A DNA stretch of 64,000 nucleotides. Origin: Linepithema humile. Taxonomy: Eukaryota > Arthropoda > Insecta > Hymenoptera > Formicidae. The translations under genes and the position numbers were made by a program. Positions 63,746 through 64,000 of the stretch are shown here, piece by piece (the first letter of the stretch is position 1; each line of letters begins with the position of its first letter). Below the pieces are notes generated by a model. That model worked only from the letters and a program-made list of their open reading frames with translations. It had not been told where the DNA came from and ran no database searches. The stretch spans positions 24,564,532-24,628,531 of the forward strand of contig NC_090131.1 of the NCBI RefSeq assembly GCF_040581485.1, read 5' to 3'.

Positions 63746-64000
63746 CTGCGACACTGTTAGTAATAAAATACATCTGACAAATGTATCAGCTATTAACGAA
63801 GCAGATTTGTGGCGAAAGCGTGTTAAATTATTATCGCTCTTATCGACGAAATAAAACGAGGCCTTTCCGATTTATGGAGAAAGGCTCTCTCGTGCCTATC
63901 CCGCTCGAAAGTGACTTAGCTTATCTCGCGCGAGCGTCTTCGTCGGAATGTCTATTTCGCTATAAATGCAAATGTATAATTATTACTTACTAATTGCTTG

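Larger units (their letters stand above)
60588..64000. other. 5' region and first introns of the LIM gene
   Basis: Between the alternative first exons I see no other supported gene. The plus-strand frames at 60720-61010, 62077-62292 and 63054-63353 lack exon structure or recognisable sequence. The mixed AT-rich and moderately GC-rich patches are consistent with promoters and introns. Confidence 0.45.

Overview
The window looks like nuclear DNA of an insect, probably a hymenopteran such as an ant. The evidence is AT-rich spliced genes with short exons and GT-AG introns, insect-type DNA transposon relics (hAT-like, mariner-like), GA/CT/AT microsatellites, and no bacterial gene organisation. I could not identify the species.

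Region 1 (1-42306) is a head-to-tail tandem array of six units, 5.2-8.3 kb each (the first is cut by the window edge). All genes in it read on the minus strand. Each unit carries an allantoicase gene (ALLC, uric-acid breakdown). Just upstream of it in transcription is a CutC-family gene. All six allantoicase copies keep readable core exons. Only the rightmost CutC (40183-40911) is intact. CutC copies 1-4 share an inactivating one-base deletion, and copy 5 is only a 3' stub. Each allantoicase core is preceded by an array of short symmetric phase-0 exons for a Ser/Glu/Lys-rich N-terminal tail, and their number differs between copies (copy 3 has two extra, copy 6 has lost one). Two MITE insertions with clear target-site duplications are shared only by units 2 and 3.

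Unit junctions carry a fragment of about 60 bp that matches the exon/intron boundary of the neighbouring LIM gene at 43225-43287. It is joined at a GTCT microhomology to sequence matching 42306. This points to the DNA break that founded the array.

Region 2 (42307-64000) holds one long minus-strand gene of at least 14 exons. It encodes an EPLIN/LIMA1-like actin-associated protein with an N-terminal LIM domain, a charged middle region containing a four-times repeated D-x-VR-[SA]-x-D module, and a second, C-terminal EPLIN-type LIM domain. Splice phases agree across the predicted exons (about 780 residues). There are at least two alternative first exons, and a GC-rich island in a 5.3-kb intron may be an internal promoter. 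The introns hold microsatellites, a mariner-derived MITE and one unexplained plus-strand exon-like segment.

In short, an allantoicase gene was amplified, with CutC dragged along and decaying, beside a cytoskeletal LIM gene whose 3' end supplied one duplication breakpoint.
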